In this document: in pieces, positions 10,426 through 22,548 of the stretch | Layout of the letters: every line of letters starts with the position of its first letter | Position numbering within the stretch: position 1 is the stretch's first letter | DNA from: Strobilurus pachycystidiatus | Taxonomy: Eukaryota; Basidiomycota; Agaricomycetes; Agaricales; Physalacriaceae | Assembly (NCBI GenBank): GCA_019915135.1 | Contig: JAHLMK010000014.1 | Coordinates: 744,001 to 808,000 of the forward strand | DNA: 64,000 bases | Direction of reading: 5' to 3' | The notes under the pieces: model-generated | Told to the model about the DNA's origin: nothing | Seen by the model: the letters and a program-made list of their open reading frames with translations, nothing else | Databases searched by the model: none | Translations under genes and position numbers: made by a program

Positions 10426-11502
10426 CTAGCCTCGAAATCGCTTTGTCACTAGAAAGTATCCAACACCAGTGAGCATCCCAGCAATGTGCCCCTCTCGGCT
10501 AACGCAATCGTTTTCACGTCTCACGGTAACAAGCCAGTACAACTCCCAAGCAAACTCGGGAATACAATGTATGCCGGTAGGAACAATACCTCCGTTCTTG
10601 GTGCGGCACAAGCCAACCATGCGAAGGTAGATGCAATTGCGCCTATGGGATACACGTCAGGACTTAAGCACAATAAATCGATCTCCAACACAAACCACTA
10701 GCGCCGACAATGGCAGTTTGGGAATCCCTAACGGCTGAAGCAACAAAAAGCGATGTCACAGAGGCTTTGAAGGTTGAAAACAACACCAAGCAGTTGTCTG
10801 GAGTGGCGTACCGCTGAGATAAAGACCAAGAAACCGCAAACTTCCTAGCATTTGAAGGGTTGGCACGGAAAGGAAGAGAAAGGCGGTGAAATTGTTTTGA
10901 AAATGATCAGGTTCCATATGAGAAAAGGCTGCAGTAATCAACGTCCACCTGGAAGAATATTTGAGAAAGACAACGATGAAATGTAAAATCACTCACGGTC
11001 TGGCCCATGTGTTCTCCCAAGACGCAGTGAAGTGCTTCATCATGAAAGCTTCCAATTGCTTCTATCACGCCTCATCTTGAACAAACGAATTCAAAGGGAG
11101 GCGGATACCGACATTGTGACTGGACTCAGCCCAGAATCCCATGACAGACACGTTCAGGAGAATCATGCCAAAGTACACATAACAAGTCGGTAAAAAGAAC
11201 TTTTGCGTTTGCTGCGGTTTCTCTGGTTGTGGTGCTGAATTGTGCCTTCTCCTGGTAATGAGGTAGCTTATACAGTCCACGGAACGTCTTGAGAGCTGCA
11301 GAGCTGGATTTCTGGAGCTGGTCACAAGAGTAGGAGAGCGCCCGTAGGTTACGAAGAAGCCGCCACTCTTCTGCACGCTCGTGCTCGACCGCATTCGCGC
11401 CCAAAGTGGTCCGTTCGCCATAGAGCTTCCAAGATACGCAGCGCCGCCATCACATCCAAGTTTGACAAAGTGACGCGAGAGGCCGTGGAAGAGGAAAGAC
11501 AT
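10426..11502 (-). pseudogene. Mitochondrial rhomboid protease, frame disrupted
   Basis: Intramembrane serine protease of the Pcp1/PARL type. Exon 1 (11502 to about 11113) gives an Arg- and Ser-rich presequence (MSFLFHGLSRHFVKLG...) and a first membrane helix. Exon 2 is 11061-10997 and exon 3 10948-10812 (WTLITAAFSHMEPDHFQNNF). Exon 4 (10734-10696) carries the catalytic GASG. Exon 5 (from 10642) begins AIASTFAWLACAAPRTEVLF. The final catalytic-His segment (CVSREGHIAGMLTGVGYF, stop at 10426) is in another frame, and no normal-length intron joins them; the exon-5 frame stops at 10521. The exon 1-2 donor is also weak. Either a real frameshift or an assembly error; the family call is firm. Confidence 0.7.
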
Positions 11503-11980
11503 GCCCCCAGGCTCATGCAGACGTAGCGCATTCCAATTACTCAAAGCGCATCCCGCTTAGAGCTTTGGCAGTCTGCCGAAGTAACGCGCAAGTGAAAGAG
11601 AAGACCATACATGCGGCAGACAAGATGCAGACACAACACGCATTCCAATGGCAGATAGACTTTGGCGTGCCGAAGTGACGCGGCTGGTCGGAAATGAAAG
11701 AAGAGGTGGCGAACCTGGGGTCAGACTCTCATTTCGGCAAAGACCGGGCCAATCGAGGAAAGGTATGCAGCGCTCAAAACGGGGGTCCTTTGATCATTAC
11801 TGTAGCAGTTGAGGTAGCGCTGAGCGCTGAAACATCATCGAAGCACTAGCTCCTTATCTGCAACAAGATACCACTAGCCCACCCACACAACATCCTTCGG
11901 CAGCTTGGCTTTTGGAATATATCTGCCTCCATCCTCGCCACCCCTCGCATCCATACGCGTTTTTACAGATCGGTGAACCA
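11503..11980. repeat. Degenerate ~110 bp tandem repeat
   Basis: Upstream of the rhomboid gene the blocks cgcattccaat and (g)tgccgaagt-acgcg occur twice about 110 bp apart (near 11527/11640 and 11572/11670). This looks like an old tandem duplication. No gene seen in the remainder. Confidence 0.4.
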
Positions 11981-13921
11981 TCACTCTTGCATCACGCTTA
12001 GGTAGCACACGAGGTTGCGCAAGATTCGGTCTACGGACGAACGCATCAATTCACCACAAAAGCAAACGGAGCCATTGGAAACATACCGCCTAAGCGAATA
12101 CACCCACTCGTCGTTCCCCACCTGATGCCTGAACACCGTCGGTATCAACTCCAATATCCACCAGAGCCATCGGAGACTGAGCTGATCGTGAGCAGGCGAC
12201 AACGCATCCGCCAGTTCCTCGCATTCCTCCGTGATGAAAGGCTGGGGGACATTCGGTCTCCTATCGTTCAGATTGCAAGGCGGCCCGGGGGTCTGTAACC
12301 TCAAATCCTGAGAAGACAACGCAGGCGGCCGCGGCAAGACGAACGGATACAACGTCGTCGGGTCCAGCCCGATGTCCAAGAGCCGCGCAGAGTCGAACAT
12401 GATCCCCGTCCCAGCCTTGAAACACTCTCGCACCATCCACCGCAGGGATATCCGAGCCAGCGAGTGTCTCGTGCGATTCTTCACAGACCCTCCGCCCACA
12501 TCTAAGCATAGATAAGTTCACACCAGCACCATCAAAAAGAAGACATTGGCGTACCACAATGACATCCCTAGAGTCACATCAGCTATCATCCAATGCAAAG
12601 GGCTCAAACAAACATACCGCAAACCACACTTCCTCCACATCCGTCGGCCGGTCCCTCTCCACACCAGCAACAACCTCCGGAACCCAATCAACAGACACAC
12701 GTCTTCTACGTCGGGGCGAACCCTCAGGACGTCGCGCGCCATAGTAGACCAGTATCGTATTGTTCCGACTCGACGTAGGGGAGGTGCCCAGCCTCTGTTT
12801 CTGATGGCTGGGGCAATGCCACAAGTTCGCCTTGAACTTCGCACGCCGCTCGTCAAGCGAGAGAGCATGCCGGAAGGTGCGCACGTTGTTATTGGAGGTT
12901 GTGAACGGTAAGTGACGAGGTATCAGTCCTACCGAGTTTACGGTATCCCTGTGCGCAAGACCTCTGTTGGATGGAGCTCGAAGTAGGGATGCGCACATAA
13001 CACTCACCAGACACCAATGAACTCGATCTGGACCTCGATGCAAAAGGTCGTTTTGAAGTCCGTAGACTGCTCCCAGCCGAAAGAGTCAGTCTCGGTATAA
13101 AGCTTGTATGCAAAGGGCACTTGTTGCCAGTTGTCCGGGGGTAGGAGGCCGACTTTATACAGCATGCCGGCGAGACTGAAATCACATCAGTCGTCGGCAT
13201 TGAATGGGGCCGATTTGCATGACAGACCTTCGAGCAGTGTATGCGCCTCTTGAAAACCCAAACATACATATTCGGTCTCCTGGGCGGTCTGAAAGCAGCA
13301 GTGAGAATGTCTACCTTCTATTTGCTGAACAATCACAGCTCACAATTCTGCATCAAGAACTCATAACCATCTAGACAGTCTTTCTTGAGCCAACGAGAGC
13401 AACAATCGGTTCTCGGCTCACCCATGACATGCGCGTCCAGGTGCCAGGCAATCATAGCGTCAAGAGTCTATGCCCTCTGAAATTCAGTGTTGGTTGACAG
13501 GGACATGTCACGAAAAATGACCTTCGACACGTTCGACATGAACCGGGACGCCACCTTGGGTGAAATATATGTTCCAATCCCCGTCTAATTGCAGAATAAA
13601 GTTAAGACCAGTACTCCGCCACAAGAGAAACAGAGTACGTACCTGGTAATAAACCATTTGCTCCCGTTTGTTGTCCTTCCTCAGGAGCGAGAACAGATTG
13701 ACGATATTAGAATTATCCGCGTCGAACTGGTCCCCCGTCCCATCGAAGCACAGCACCAGTGTGCGGTTGTTGTGTTTGGGAGGGATAATGGGGGGAAAGA
13801 CATCGGGATCTAGCCGCTTCACTGGGTATGAGGGCAAAGGCTCCGTATGGAACTGGTCGCTGTCTTCAACGATAGTCTCGGTGTCCGATACGTCGTGCGA
13901 GACTTCCGGAACTTGAAGCAT
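11981..13921 (-). CDS. DUF2235 alpha/beta-hydrolase-like protein
   Basis: Multi-exon gene of the DUF2235 family (related to Tle1-type phospholipases, common in fungi). It opens with RTLVLCFDGTGDQFDADNSN and VNLFSLLRKDN, then TGIGTYISPK, WHLDAHVM and GYEFLMQN. The nucleophile elbow is ICMFGFSRGAYTAR (GxSxG, Ser). It continues LAGMLYKVGLLP and DTVNSVGLIPRHLPF, with a block HALSLDERRAKFKANLW, and ends with LSLRWLWWILELIP then FCGELMRSSVDRIL. At least six introns are needed. I start at the Met at 13921 because a TATAAAAC lies about 55-60 bp upstream (13975-13982). An upstream frame would extend to 14023 without an ATG. The substrate is unknown. Confidence 0.85.
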
Positions 13922-15849
13922 TGGGTTCTTTGTCAAGCTAACGCTATGGGGTATCAGGTGGTCGTCCTTCGTCTGTTTTATAGCGACCACTCCTGTGGAC
14001 TTCGTGGTAAGCATCGTTCGCAAGATGAGTCCGAGTCAAAGCGACGCACAAGGACCCGCCTACACAGCAGAAGCTTTGAGCTCCAAAAGGCTGTAGCACG
14101 TCCAGCGTTTGTATGGGAAACTTGCGAGGGGAAGGGGAGTGGAGGCGGCCCCGAGACGTTTGAACTAGCATTCATCGAATGATACATCAATCAACCAGCG
14201 GCGATGGTCTCTTGCTAGTCTGACTGTTCGTCATTCAATTAAGACTCCCGCGTTCGAGGCTGACAGGGCACTATTGCGATGTGCACAGCGGCGCATATCC
14301 GAATCGTGATGGTCAGAGAGCAAGATGAAATCGGACGTATCGGCCATCAACTCCGTCTCAAATTGAATGGCCGATCGCCATCCTCGTAAGTAACTGGTTG
14401 ACTATTGGCAGCAGAGGCTCCAGCAATATGGCACTAATAGGGCATCCCTCTCATGCAGACTATAGCGTTACCTCGAGAGCAGCTGTGCAGAAGCGAGATT
14501 GCACATGAAGCCATTGGCTGTACTGTGTGCGTGGTGCATGTCACTGTCAGCGACACGTCGGGCGGCTTGCTTATACCCTTCGACCAGGAACTAGCAGATC
14601 ATAGTCACTACCCTAAATGGAGCCACCTCCCTCAGGCAGTGACTCGGAACTTGTCCGCCAATCAACTAAATGGTTCGACTCTGGCTCGTCGGTCGCGTCA
14701 AACCAGGATTCTCTGCTGAGGCTGGCAGGAGATAATAAATGCCTACTAAACCTCCCTGTCTTGCATCGCCTTGGTAACAGATTCCCGTCCTTCTCTGCCT
14801 GCTTTACAGCACGCCCAAGCTGTTCCCTCGACTTCCCCCGACTCGGGGGAAGTCTCTATGGCAGCGCAACAGCTCCGGCGACGCGTTCGGGCCAATACTT
14901 ACTTTGGAAAAGTGCAGGATATCTGGTTTGGGCTCTGGCGCGTTTGGTGCTACGTAAGCCTCCGAGTCTGTCTTTACAACGAACTTGAATCAACATCCCT
15001 TTGCGGAAGAGGACTCACGTCTGCAATGCTCCACGTCCTACAAAAGCGCGTAATATCTTGCAAGAAATTCAAGCGTGGATATTTCAACGTAGATGACCGG
15101 AGTACTCAGAGAAAGGTGCCCTAATGAATACTGAACGTCCCGATCTCGTAGATGAAAGAGAGCCAGGCTTTTTGCTGGATCAAGTTGACGACCTGGGGTC
15201 TTTTGGACAGGCTCTCATTCCGTCCGACGAAGCATTTGTTATACTGCGCGGGCGTCGGGCTGCGTCGGGCGAATTGAAAGACGGAAGCCAAGATTTTGTT
15301 GACCGTACGATCTGGTGAGATAGTGGCCGTAACGGTTTCGGAATCGTCCGCCGACGCGTCGCGACATCAGTGATACGTGGACCTGAGGCGGTCGTTTGCT
15401 TGCAAGACAGTTCCGCGAACCCAGACAGGATGATAGACGATATCCAAGCATAGAACAGGCGTTCTTCATGCTCGAGTTTTCGCTCCGAGGTAACGCCGAA
15501 GATTAACATGTGGTCAAATCGGGCCGCAATATAATAATATCGTGGAAGCCGAGTGACAGGTTCATCCGAGGTTACCTAGATCGACAATGATGAAAGCGTA
15601 CTGGCAAAGAGAGGATCTTTGGGGGGACTGTGTGTACTTTTGAGGCTGCCACGGCCAACAGCAGTAGTTGACGCGCTCGATGAAGACAGCGAGCCTCAAA
15701 TGACCGTGCAAGTCAGGCTCAAGTCAGGTCCGCATGTCAATCAGACGCGGCCCGATCTATCTATCCGGACGTCACAGCATCATCGATCACGATACGGGCA
15801 GCCTTATATTCAGCTCGCTTGCTCCTCCTCTTTCCAAACTACGCCCATC
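13922..15849. other. Long stretch without supported gene
   Basis: About 1.9 kb. The left end holds the DUF2235 promoter. A plus frame at 14771-15124 (with AAQQLRRRVRANTYFGKV) and a minus frame at 15180-15509 are open, but neither shows a domain, signal peptide or convincing intron pattern. A small lineage-specific gene here cannot be excluded. Confidence 0.4.
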
Positions 15850-16940
15850 ATGCCTGCCTCCACCACCGTCAAGCTCAACACCGGCGCTGAGATGCCCACC
15901 CTCGGCCTTGGTACGCCTCGCTATCCATGGATCGCGCCCGATGCTCATCCATCCACGCAGGCACCTGGAAGTCCAAGCCCGGAGAAGTCGAGCACGCCGT
16001 TGAGTTCGCGCTCAAGAACGGCTACAAGCACATCGACACCGCCGCCGCGTATCAGAACGAGAACGAGGTCGGCAACGGCATCAAGGCCTCCGGCGTCCCC
16101 CGCGAGTCCTTCTTCCTCACCACCAAGCTCGACAACCCCGACCAGAAAGACCCCGAAAAGGCGCTCTTCACTTCCCTCGAGAAGCTCCAGACGCCGTACC
16201 TTGATCTATGTGCGTTCCCAGTGTTTCAATCTTGCTATCCCGCTCACCGAACACAGGGCTCATGCACTGGCCCGCACCCATGCTCAACAACAGCGAGGCC
16301 GACTTTTCGATCAACTGGATCGACACCTGGACAAAGATGGAGGAGCTCTACAAAAAATACCCTGAGAAGATCAAGGCCATCGGTGTCTCCAACGTCTCCG
16401 TACCCTGGTTGAAGAAGCTCCTCGAGACCGCCACCGTCGTCCCCGCCGTCAACCAGGTTGAACTGCACCCGTATGTATCCATATAATCCACCAAATGACA
16501 CGTTTTGCTGATCGTCCCGCGTCGATAGTTCCTGCACAGAGAAGGATGTCCTCGAGATCAGCGCTGAGAAGGGCATCGTCGTCACCGCCTACTCGCCTCT
16601 CGGCTCCGACAACTCTCCCCTTCTCGCCAACGAGGTCGTTACCAAGATTGCCTCCGCACACAACGTCACTCCCGCCAACGTCCTCGTGTCTCTCCAGGCC
16701 AACAAGCCCAACGTCACCGTCCTCGCAAAGAGTGTCACCAACTCGCGTATCCTCGGTATGCCCACCCTCTTTCCCAAATGAAACACAAATCTGACCGCGC
16801 TTTCAGCGAACGCCACTATCATCGACCTCAGCGCCGAAGAGATCGAGGAGCTCGAAGCCATCGACAAAACCGCCCACTTCCGTGTCTGCCACCCAAGCTG
16901 GACTGGTTGGGGATCCCTCGGTTTCCCCGACTGCGAGTAG
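15850..16940 (+). CDS. Aldo-keto reductase
   Basis: NADPH-dependent carbonyl reductase of the AKR superfamily. Exons 15850-15910, 15961-16209, 16257-16470, 16529-16755 and 16807-16940 give 885 nt and 294 residues, close to the usual ~300. The barrel opens with EMPTLGLGTWKSKPGEVEHA. The tetrad is visible: Asp and Tyr in YKHIDTAAAYQNENEVG, Lys in FFLTTKLDNP, His in LWLMHWPAPML. The cofactor side is marked by IKAIGVSNVSVPWL, VNQVELHP, VVTAYSPLGS and VTVLAKSVTNSRI. All introns are GT-AG and in frame. No targeting signal, so cytosolic. The substrate cannot be told. Confidence 0.95.
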
Positions 16941-17048
16941 ATGCACACTGTAAAGAAGTATAGCTTATGAAGTAAAATATCGGTTGTATAGAACTATCTT
17001 TGGGGTCAGGAAGGATTATTCCGAAGAAGAAAGGCGTACCAAGTAAAC

Positions 17049-18621
17049 TCAACCATCCTCTTCAAGCTCAGCCCATCTCGACATACAACATTCGAGGATA
17101 GCCGTCTCGCTCATGATCTCGAGCATGACGAATCTCATGCGGCTTGAGACAGTCTATGCAGAGTCAACACGACAGTCGTCAAGAGCACCCAACGAACTCA
17201 CATCCAAAAGATCAACGTCGACATTCTCCAACCGATTCTTCCTCTCCAGACAGAAATTCACGACCTTCTCCGCGAGGCGTCTACGCGACGAAATATCACT
17301 TTGTCCAGTGACGTGAAGGAACAGTCGACGCGACATAACGCCGTCGCTGTCGATGTAAGCAGCGTCCAGTCCCGGTTCCGGTTCCAACACCAACTCTTCC
17401 AGCGCAGAATCTATCGGGGATGGACCTTGATCATGATCATGTCCACGGACATCCCACGAGACTCTATCGTTCTCATTCACGTCGGACACGAACCCATACC
17501 GCACCAGCAAATCAGCGTTGCTCAGATCCTCACCGTATGTGTTGAACACCTCCTCTCCGGCAGGGACGACGGTGTTGGTGACCATCTCGAAGTAGGTCTT
17601 GTCCAAGGAGGAGGAGGAGGGGGGGGAGGGACCGAGACTCGGAGAGTCGTGCGGGCATTCATTGAAGGAGCCGCATTCCGGGCAGACGTCGAATTCACTC
17701 TGTAGAGAGTGTCAGTTGAGGCATACCGGAAGTCTGGTCTGACCTCTAGATGGACGTGATTCTCTTGCGAATGATTGAACCTATAACCAAATCATTATCT
17801 CAGACCGATACCACCTAAGAAAGGACGACCTACGCGTCAGCAACGGGGACCATAGCCAGGCCATGATACGCATCCACCAAAAACGCGCGACTCGACACGA
17901 GGCTGAACGCTCTCCGGAACCCCTCCATCGTCGCTTGCACCCCAGCATACCGACCAAAGACCGGCCTGACGACTTCCTCGTAGAAAGCGTTGAATTCTTC
18001 CTACGTAGTAGAGTCAAGTCAGATTGCCAGTGAACGCCTACAATTCTGTGTTATGATATACACACCAACATCGTCCTCCCCCCGGGGCCTTCCCTATAAG
18101 CCAACTTGCGCTCAATCTCCGTGTTCCTGTACAGACGCACGGCCGGGTCGTCGACGGGCCAGAACATCGGGATGTCCACGATCTGAGGAGGCAGGGTCTG
18201 TAGGTATCCATACCACTTTGACGCGACGCCTCTTTCTCTAAGTAGTAGTAGTAGTAGTAGTCGTTGAGCGCTTGGCTGTTTGTGAGGAAGCAAATGCCGC
18301 ACATTTCGATATACAAAGCCAGAGCCAACGCCAGTTGCGCTTCCCGTCCAAAGATATTGGTATCATGTAGTTCGACCACGTCCGAAGATTTGACAGAAAG
18401 GATCGCTGTCTTGGGTATCTGAACGACTGGAGACTCGTTGGTTGATTTTCTTGAGATAGAAGGAAAGCGTACATACCAGTCGTCGCAGGCCCTATTTCGG
18501 GTCCCAACGACCGCACACTGACACCTTCATCGTCCCAGCAGATGCGAAGGCGATCGTCAATTATTATTTCGTGACGTTGACACCAGCCAAGGAAGATTTC
18601 CAGACAACCGTCAGAGTCCAT
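17049..18621 (-). CDS. SET-domain lysine methyltransferase (Rkm type)
   Basis: Protein N-lysine methyltransferase resembling the Rkm/SETD6 group that modifies ribosomal and other non-histone proteins. The N-terminus is MDSDGCLEIFLGWCQRHEII. The split SET domain includes KWYGYLQTLPPQIVDIPMFW, an insert, AMVPVADAFNHSQENHV (the NH motif) and VVPAGEEVFNTYGEDLSNAD plus LLVRYGFV. A Cys-rich insert CPECGSFNECPHD precedes it. The tail EIMSETAILECCMSRWAELE follows a 51-nt intron whose donor is GTGAGT after DVDLLD. At least six introns. One of them contains a TAG/CTA microsatellite at about 18238-18262. Expected cytosolic or nuclear. Confidence 0.87.
18238..18262. repeat. (TAG)n microsatellite inside an intron
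   Basis: About seven tandem TAG units on the + strand (CTA in gene sense) form the 3' end of an intron in the SET gene. The intron runs from GTGCGGC after IALYIE-type sequence to the CTTAG acceptor; its removal joins the frame to RGVASKWYGYLQ. The tract thus doubles as the branch/acceptor pyrimidine-purine region. Confidence 0.65.
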
Positions 18622-19093
18622 GTCAAGATTGCCTCTACTACGAACGAATACCGCTGATCATGATGGTGATGGTAAGAGGAAAAGTGATGAGGCATTGATG
18701 CATTGCGCCATGCCATCAATTCGCGAGTCGCGAACTTGCGATCAGAAACGGTACCAAACTTCAGAATTAATGCTGTATGGATTGATGCGACTAATGTACA
18801 TGATGTTCCAAGTTTCCACGATTTGTCCCCAAATGTACTGTACAAAGATGCCAAGAAACCCTGATCGAAAGTGTTACGAGCTAGAATAGCAGACGATAGC
18901 AAAGAGCAGAAGTTTCATCCAAGCGACAAAGTGAAGAGCTAATTGTAGAATGCGTGATAGTGCGGCGGGAGAGCATTATAGACGGGCGCCTCGGGAAGGT
19001 ATTGATGGACATAAGGATAAGGGTGACGCAGCGAGGAGGGATCGTGATATCTGTATAGATGTCAGCTGGTTTATGGCAATGCATGGCCAAAAC
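18622..19093. other. Intergenic, nothing recognised
   Basis: Lies between the start of the SET gene and the 3' end of the RRM gene. Open frames here overlap in several phases and show no motif. Confidence 0.5.
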
Positions 19094-20594
19094 CTACTTC
19101 GGATTGACAGATCGTGGGCGAATGAGACGAGAGGATGGGGGCGCATATGCATAGCGAGGGATGATGGGATGATCGATGTATACACGTTGGTACGGCGTCG
19201 GCTGATAACGGTACGGAGGAGCAAAGGCCATAGCAGAGACATCGGCGGGCATAGAGAAGAAGTGATCATTGATGTTCGTGTTGTAGACTTGAGGAATGAC
19301 GACTTGAAGATAATTCACTTGAAGCTTGAAATTGGCGTAGCATTGGCCTTGCAGCGATTCCAGGGCTTCCCGAGCATTGGCGATCGAGGCATATTCAACC
19401 TTAACAGAGTTCGTTCCTGGTGTAAGTGAAGGCAGGTCCATTATCTCGAGCTTGTCGATTTTGCCAAAAGGATCAAGTAGAGGATGCAAGTCGCACATAT
19501 GAGAGAACAGCAGGGATGGTAGTTCGCTGACCAGAAGCGTGTTGGTTGGCATCGCGGATACTGCAAGCGGAGTATGATCTGTAAGGGATGATCCAAAAGA
19601 TGAGTTCGGCGTTCCAGTAGAACTTGGGTCCTGCAAGCCATCCGGAGATGGCGCCCTAGAGGGATGCGAGTGCGGTTCGAAAAGAACAGCGCGATCTCCA
19701 CCATCCAAGAAGCCTTGAGAGCGCTGCACAATAGCCCAAGATATGTCCATAGTATGACCGCTGGAAAAGGACTGAGCTAGGTGACCCTACTGTAGGTAAG
19801 CGTCATACCGTAACTGTGTCCTGGTCAGCGACATTATTGCTTGGCGGGCTTCGCTGTGGCACGACATGACCACAAATCCTCGTCGGCGCGAAGCATTATC
19901 GACAGTCGCGAGGATCACGCAATGAGCTACAGTTCCGAATTGAGAAAAGACCGAGATCAGTTCCGCTCTAGAGCCAAGTTAGAGATGGAAGACCATCAAG
20001 GGGAGAAACTTGCTTGGAAAGATCAAAAGGCAGGCCGAGGACATAGAGGTTGCGACGATCGTCGCGTTTTGAGTTCGGTTCGTCTTCTGGAAGGGGAACA
20101 ACAGCTCTACAAGGTAGAAGGTAAGTTCGAAAGCGCATATAATCGGATTTGGCGAGTCGTACAAGGGATGACCAGTCACGTTGTAGCCAGACATGCACAT
20201 GGCTTTCCTGGTGAATCGCTTTGTTAGCGATGTCAGCGCATTGTCGCGTGGCGAGACGGACCTGGCAGCGTCGCGGTTGGCAAAAACGATGTCAAGATGA
20301 TCGCCGGTCGCATCCTTGGTATCAGTCGTTTTGCAGACGTCGCCTAGCGCAAAAGATGAGCTGGGGATCAGAGAGGGCGAGGCGACGACTTGCCTATGAG
20401 CGTGTTGAACAAGGCGATTACTTCCTGACGGTCGACTGGCAAGACTTTCAGTAAAGGGCGGGCATAATACGAGATGAGAACGCACCATTTGGAGGCAATT
20501 TTTCGACTCGGACGGCGTGGATCGCCCTCGAGGCCGCCTCGCTGTCGCGACTGGCTGGGCGCTGCTTCGGAGGACGCGTATTATAGAAGGACAT
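19094..20594 (-). CDS. RNA-binding protein with RRM domains
   Basis: Starts MSFYNTRPPKQRPASRDSEA at 20594. The first exon contains RAIHAVRVEKLPPN, apparently the start of a divergent RRM continued in a block DHLDIVFANRDAARS. A canonical RRM follows: NLYVLGLPFDLSK (RNP2), then LISVFSQFGTVAHCVILATV and RRGFVVMSCHSEARQAIMSL (RNP1). A last RRM is NTLLVSELPSLLFSHMCDLH with GKIDKLEIMDL and SVKVEYASIANAREALESLQ. The C-terminus is Pro/Tyr-rich (YRYQPTPYQRVYIDHP). At least four introns. It likely binds mRNA, but its target and process cannot be told. Confidence 0.8.
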
Positions 20595-21004
20595 GGTGGG
20601 GCGGGGAATGGATGGGGGTCGCTATGATAAACAATAAACCAAGAAATGAGTAGACAGAATGTGAGCCACGCTTGCAGCTCGACGGTAAGCAAGAAGATGG
20701 AGGTAAGAAAGCAAGACGATCTCGGCTTCCCAAGTCCGCCCCTTCGGCACTTGGCCTCGTTTCCCACGCACCTTGTGTGGCGTACTTTGATTGCTGCAGT
20801 CATCTCGTTCAGTATATTTATTTTGATGATTATGCATGGAAAACTTTGCTTGACAGTCGGATATCTATACACTTCTATACAGTTGGAATCGATTGGAAGA
20901 TGACTTCAAATAGATTAAAATTTCTTCAAATTGGCATCTCCACGTGAGAGACGCGTCGGACCTCGGTATCTGTACCTTTCCCCGGTTGCAAAAAGACCAC
21001 CACA
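20595..21004. other. Divergent promoter region
   Basis: About 410 bp between divergent starts of the RRM gene (minus) and the RAD51-like gene (plus). No obvious TATA box and no coding region recognised. Confidence 0.45.
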
Positions 21005-22222
21005 ATGCTTCAGGTTCCACTGAATTCACTGCCGCTACCGCCCTCCACACTGCTCGCGCTATCTAAAGATGGGTTTGAAACCCTTCAAGACTTACAGGCC
21101 ATCCCGCTTGAAGACTTAACATCCAGTTCGTCCAAACCAAGTTTTTTTCGAAATCCAAAAGCCGACAATAGTCACCAGGATACCATGTGCCTCCGACCAT
21201 GATCCAAGCCCTGCTTTCGTCACAGGTACCTGCGACGGCGATGCCATTGAGCCAATCTGTGTCCTCCATGACTCAAGCCCGCGGCGTCGACAGAATCAGC
21301 ACGCTCTGTGAACCACTCGATCGTCTGCTATCCGGTGGAATACAACCAGGAACTATTCTAGAACTCTCTGGCGCGCCTGGCACCCCCAAAGAAGCTCTAG
21401 CAATCAACATATGCCGATCATTTCTCGTTCGCCAAAAGCGCGTCCTATTCGTCGGTTCGTGATCATCTTGGCCACACGGGCCTCGGCGTATCGATAACCG
21501 ATCTTGACATCCAGATTTCCAAAATATGACCACGCCCACTCTTCTCTGGGAGAAACTGCAAAGTACTAATTTACCGTTCGATAAAACCTCGGCTGAAATG
21601 TCAATAGACGAGTCCACGAACTTGGTTTCATATATCAAAATTCATCATCTGGTGGCGCTGATGACCTTCGCCCACAACCTTTCATCCTATCTAAGGGACA
21701 ACTCTGATGTGAGCCATAATGATTCATTACAACGAGTCGTGTGGCTAATTCACAGGAGGTGGCGTTGTTGGTCCTCAGCTCTATTTCGTTTCCGTTCCAA
21801 ACGGCGTTCAACTTGACGCTCAATGTCAAGAACTCGCTCCAGGAGGTCATCAAATCGGCCTTGACCAAAGCCTGTGCCTCGCACGGGATTACAGTAAGTA
21901 AACGGCGTCGCGATGCAATTTGAATGCCGCGTAAAACAGAACACTGAAACCGATACGTTGCCAAGGTAGTCACGACTTCGCAGCTGGCGATGAAGGTTCT
22001 CAATTCCGACGGTTCTGCAGGGAACTTTGAGACAGGCGCCAAGGGCGTCATGGTCCCGCAACTGTGTAGGTTCTTGTTTTCTTTTCTAGTTGGCCGAAAG
22101 AGCTCATTACTGTGGTCACAGCGTCTTATCTTCCCGCAGGGAAAACCTTCAGAGTACTCCTTCTGCACGACACGGCCAAGACTGGGTTCGTGGGGTCTTC
22201 CATCCTCATCTGCCAACCCTAA
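21005..22222 (+). CDS. RAD51-family DNA repair ATPase (paralogue)
   Basis: RecA-fold recombination protein like the RAD51 paralogues. The N-terminus MLQVPLNSLPLPPSTLLALS is followed by the helix-hairpin phrase DGFETLQDLQAIPLEDL. The core opens with ISTLCEPLDRLLSGGIQPGT and ILELSGAPGTPKEALAINIC, where the Walker A box is degenerate (GAPGTPKE). The Walker B strand is LLVLSSISFPFQTAFNLTLN. After that come ALTKACASHGITVVTTSQLA, ETGAKGVMVPQLW, and an end FRVLLLHDTAKTGFVGSSIL then ICQP. Five or so introns, one with donor GTAGGT near 22060. Acts in nuclear homologous recombination by family. Confidence 0.75.
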
Positions 22223-22548
22223 AAATCTCATCATAGCCTGCTGCGACTAATTTCATCGCCGAGTGGCGCCTGCGTGGCCTCACGCCCATACGCGATGGTA
22301 TGGTTCCCAAGGAACATCACGATCCGTCGCTGACATGCCCATAGGAAGACCTTTCCATTCTTTAGTCCTTAAGAACACCCCTAACTTCCTATGTTAAACG
22401 AACCGGGGATGCACCCTCAAAATTCAAAAACCGTCATCAGATCGCTCGCACGCTATATATTTCGGGGCCTTTGCTGAAGATCTTTCTCCAATTCCCACCC
22501 ATAACAACGACCACCACTTATACCTCACCTCTACACGACTCCTACACG

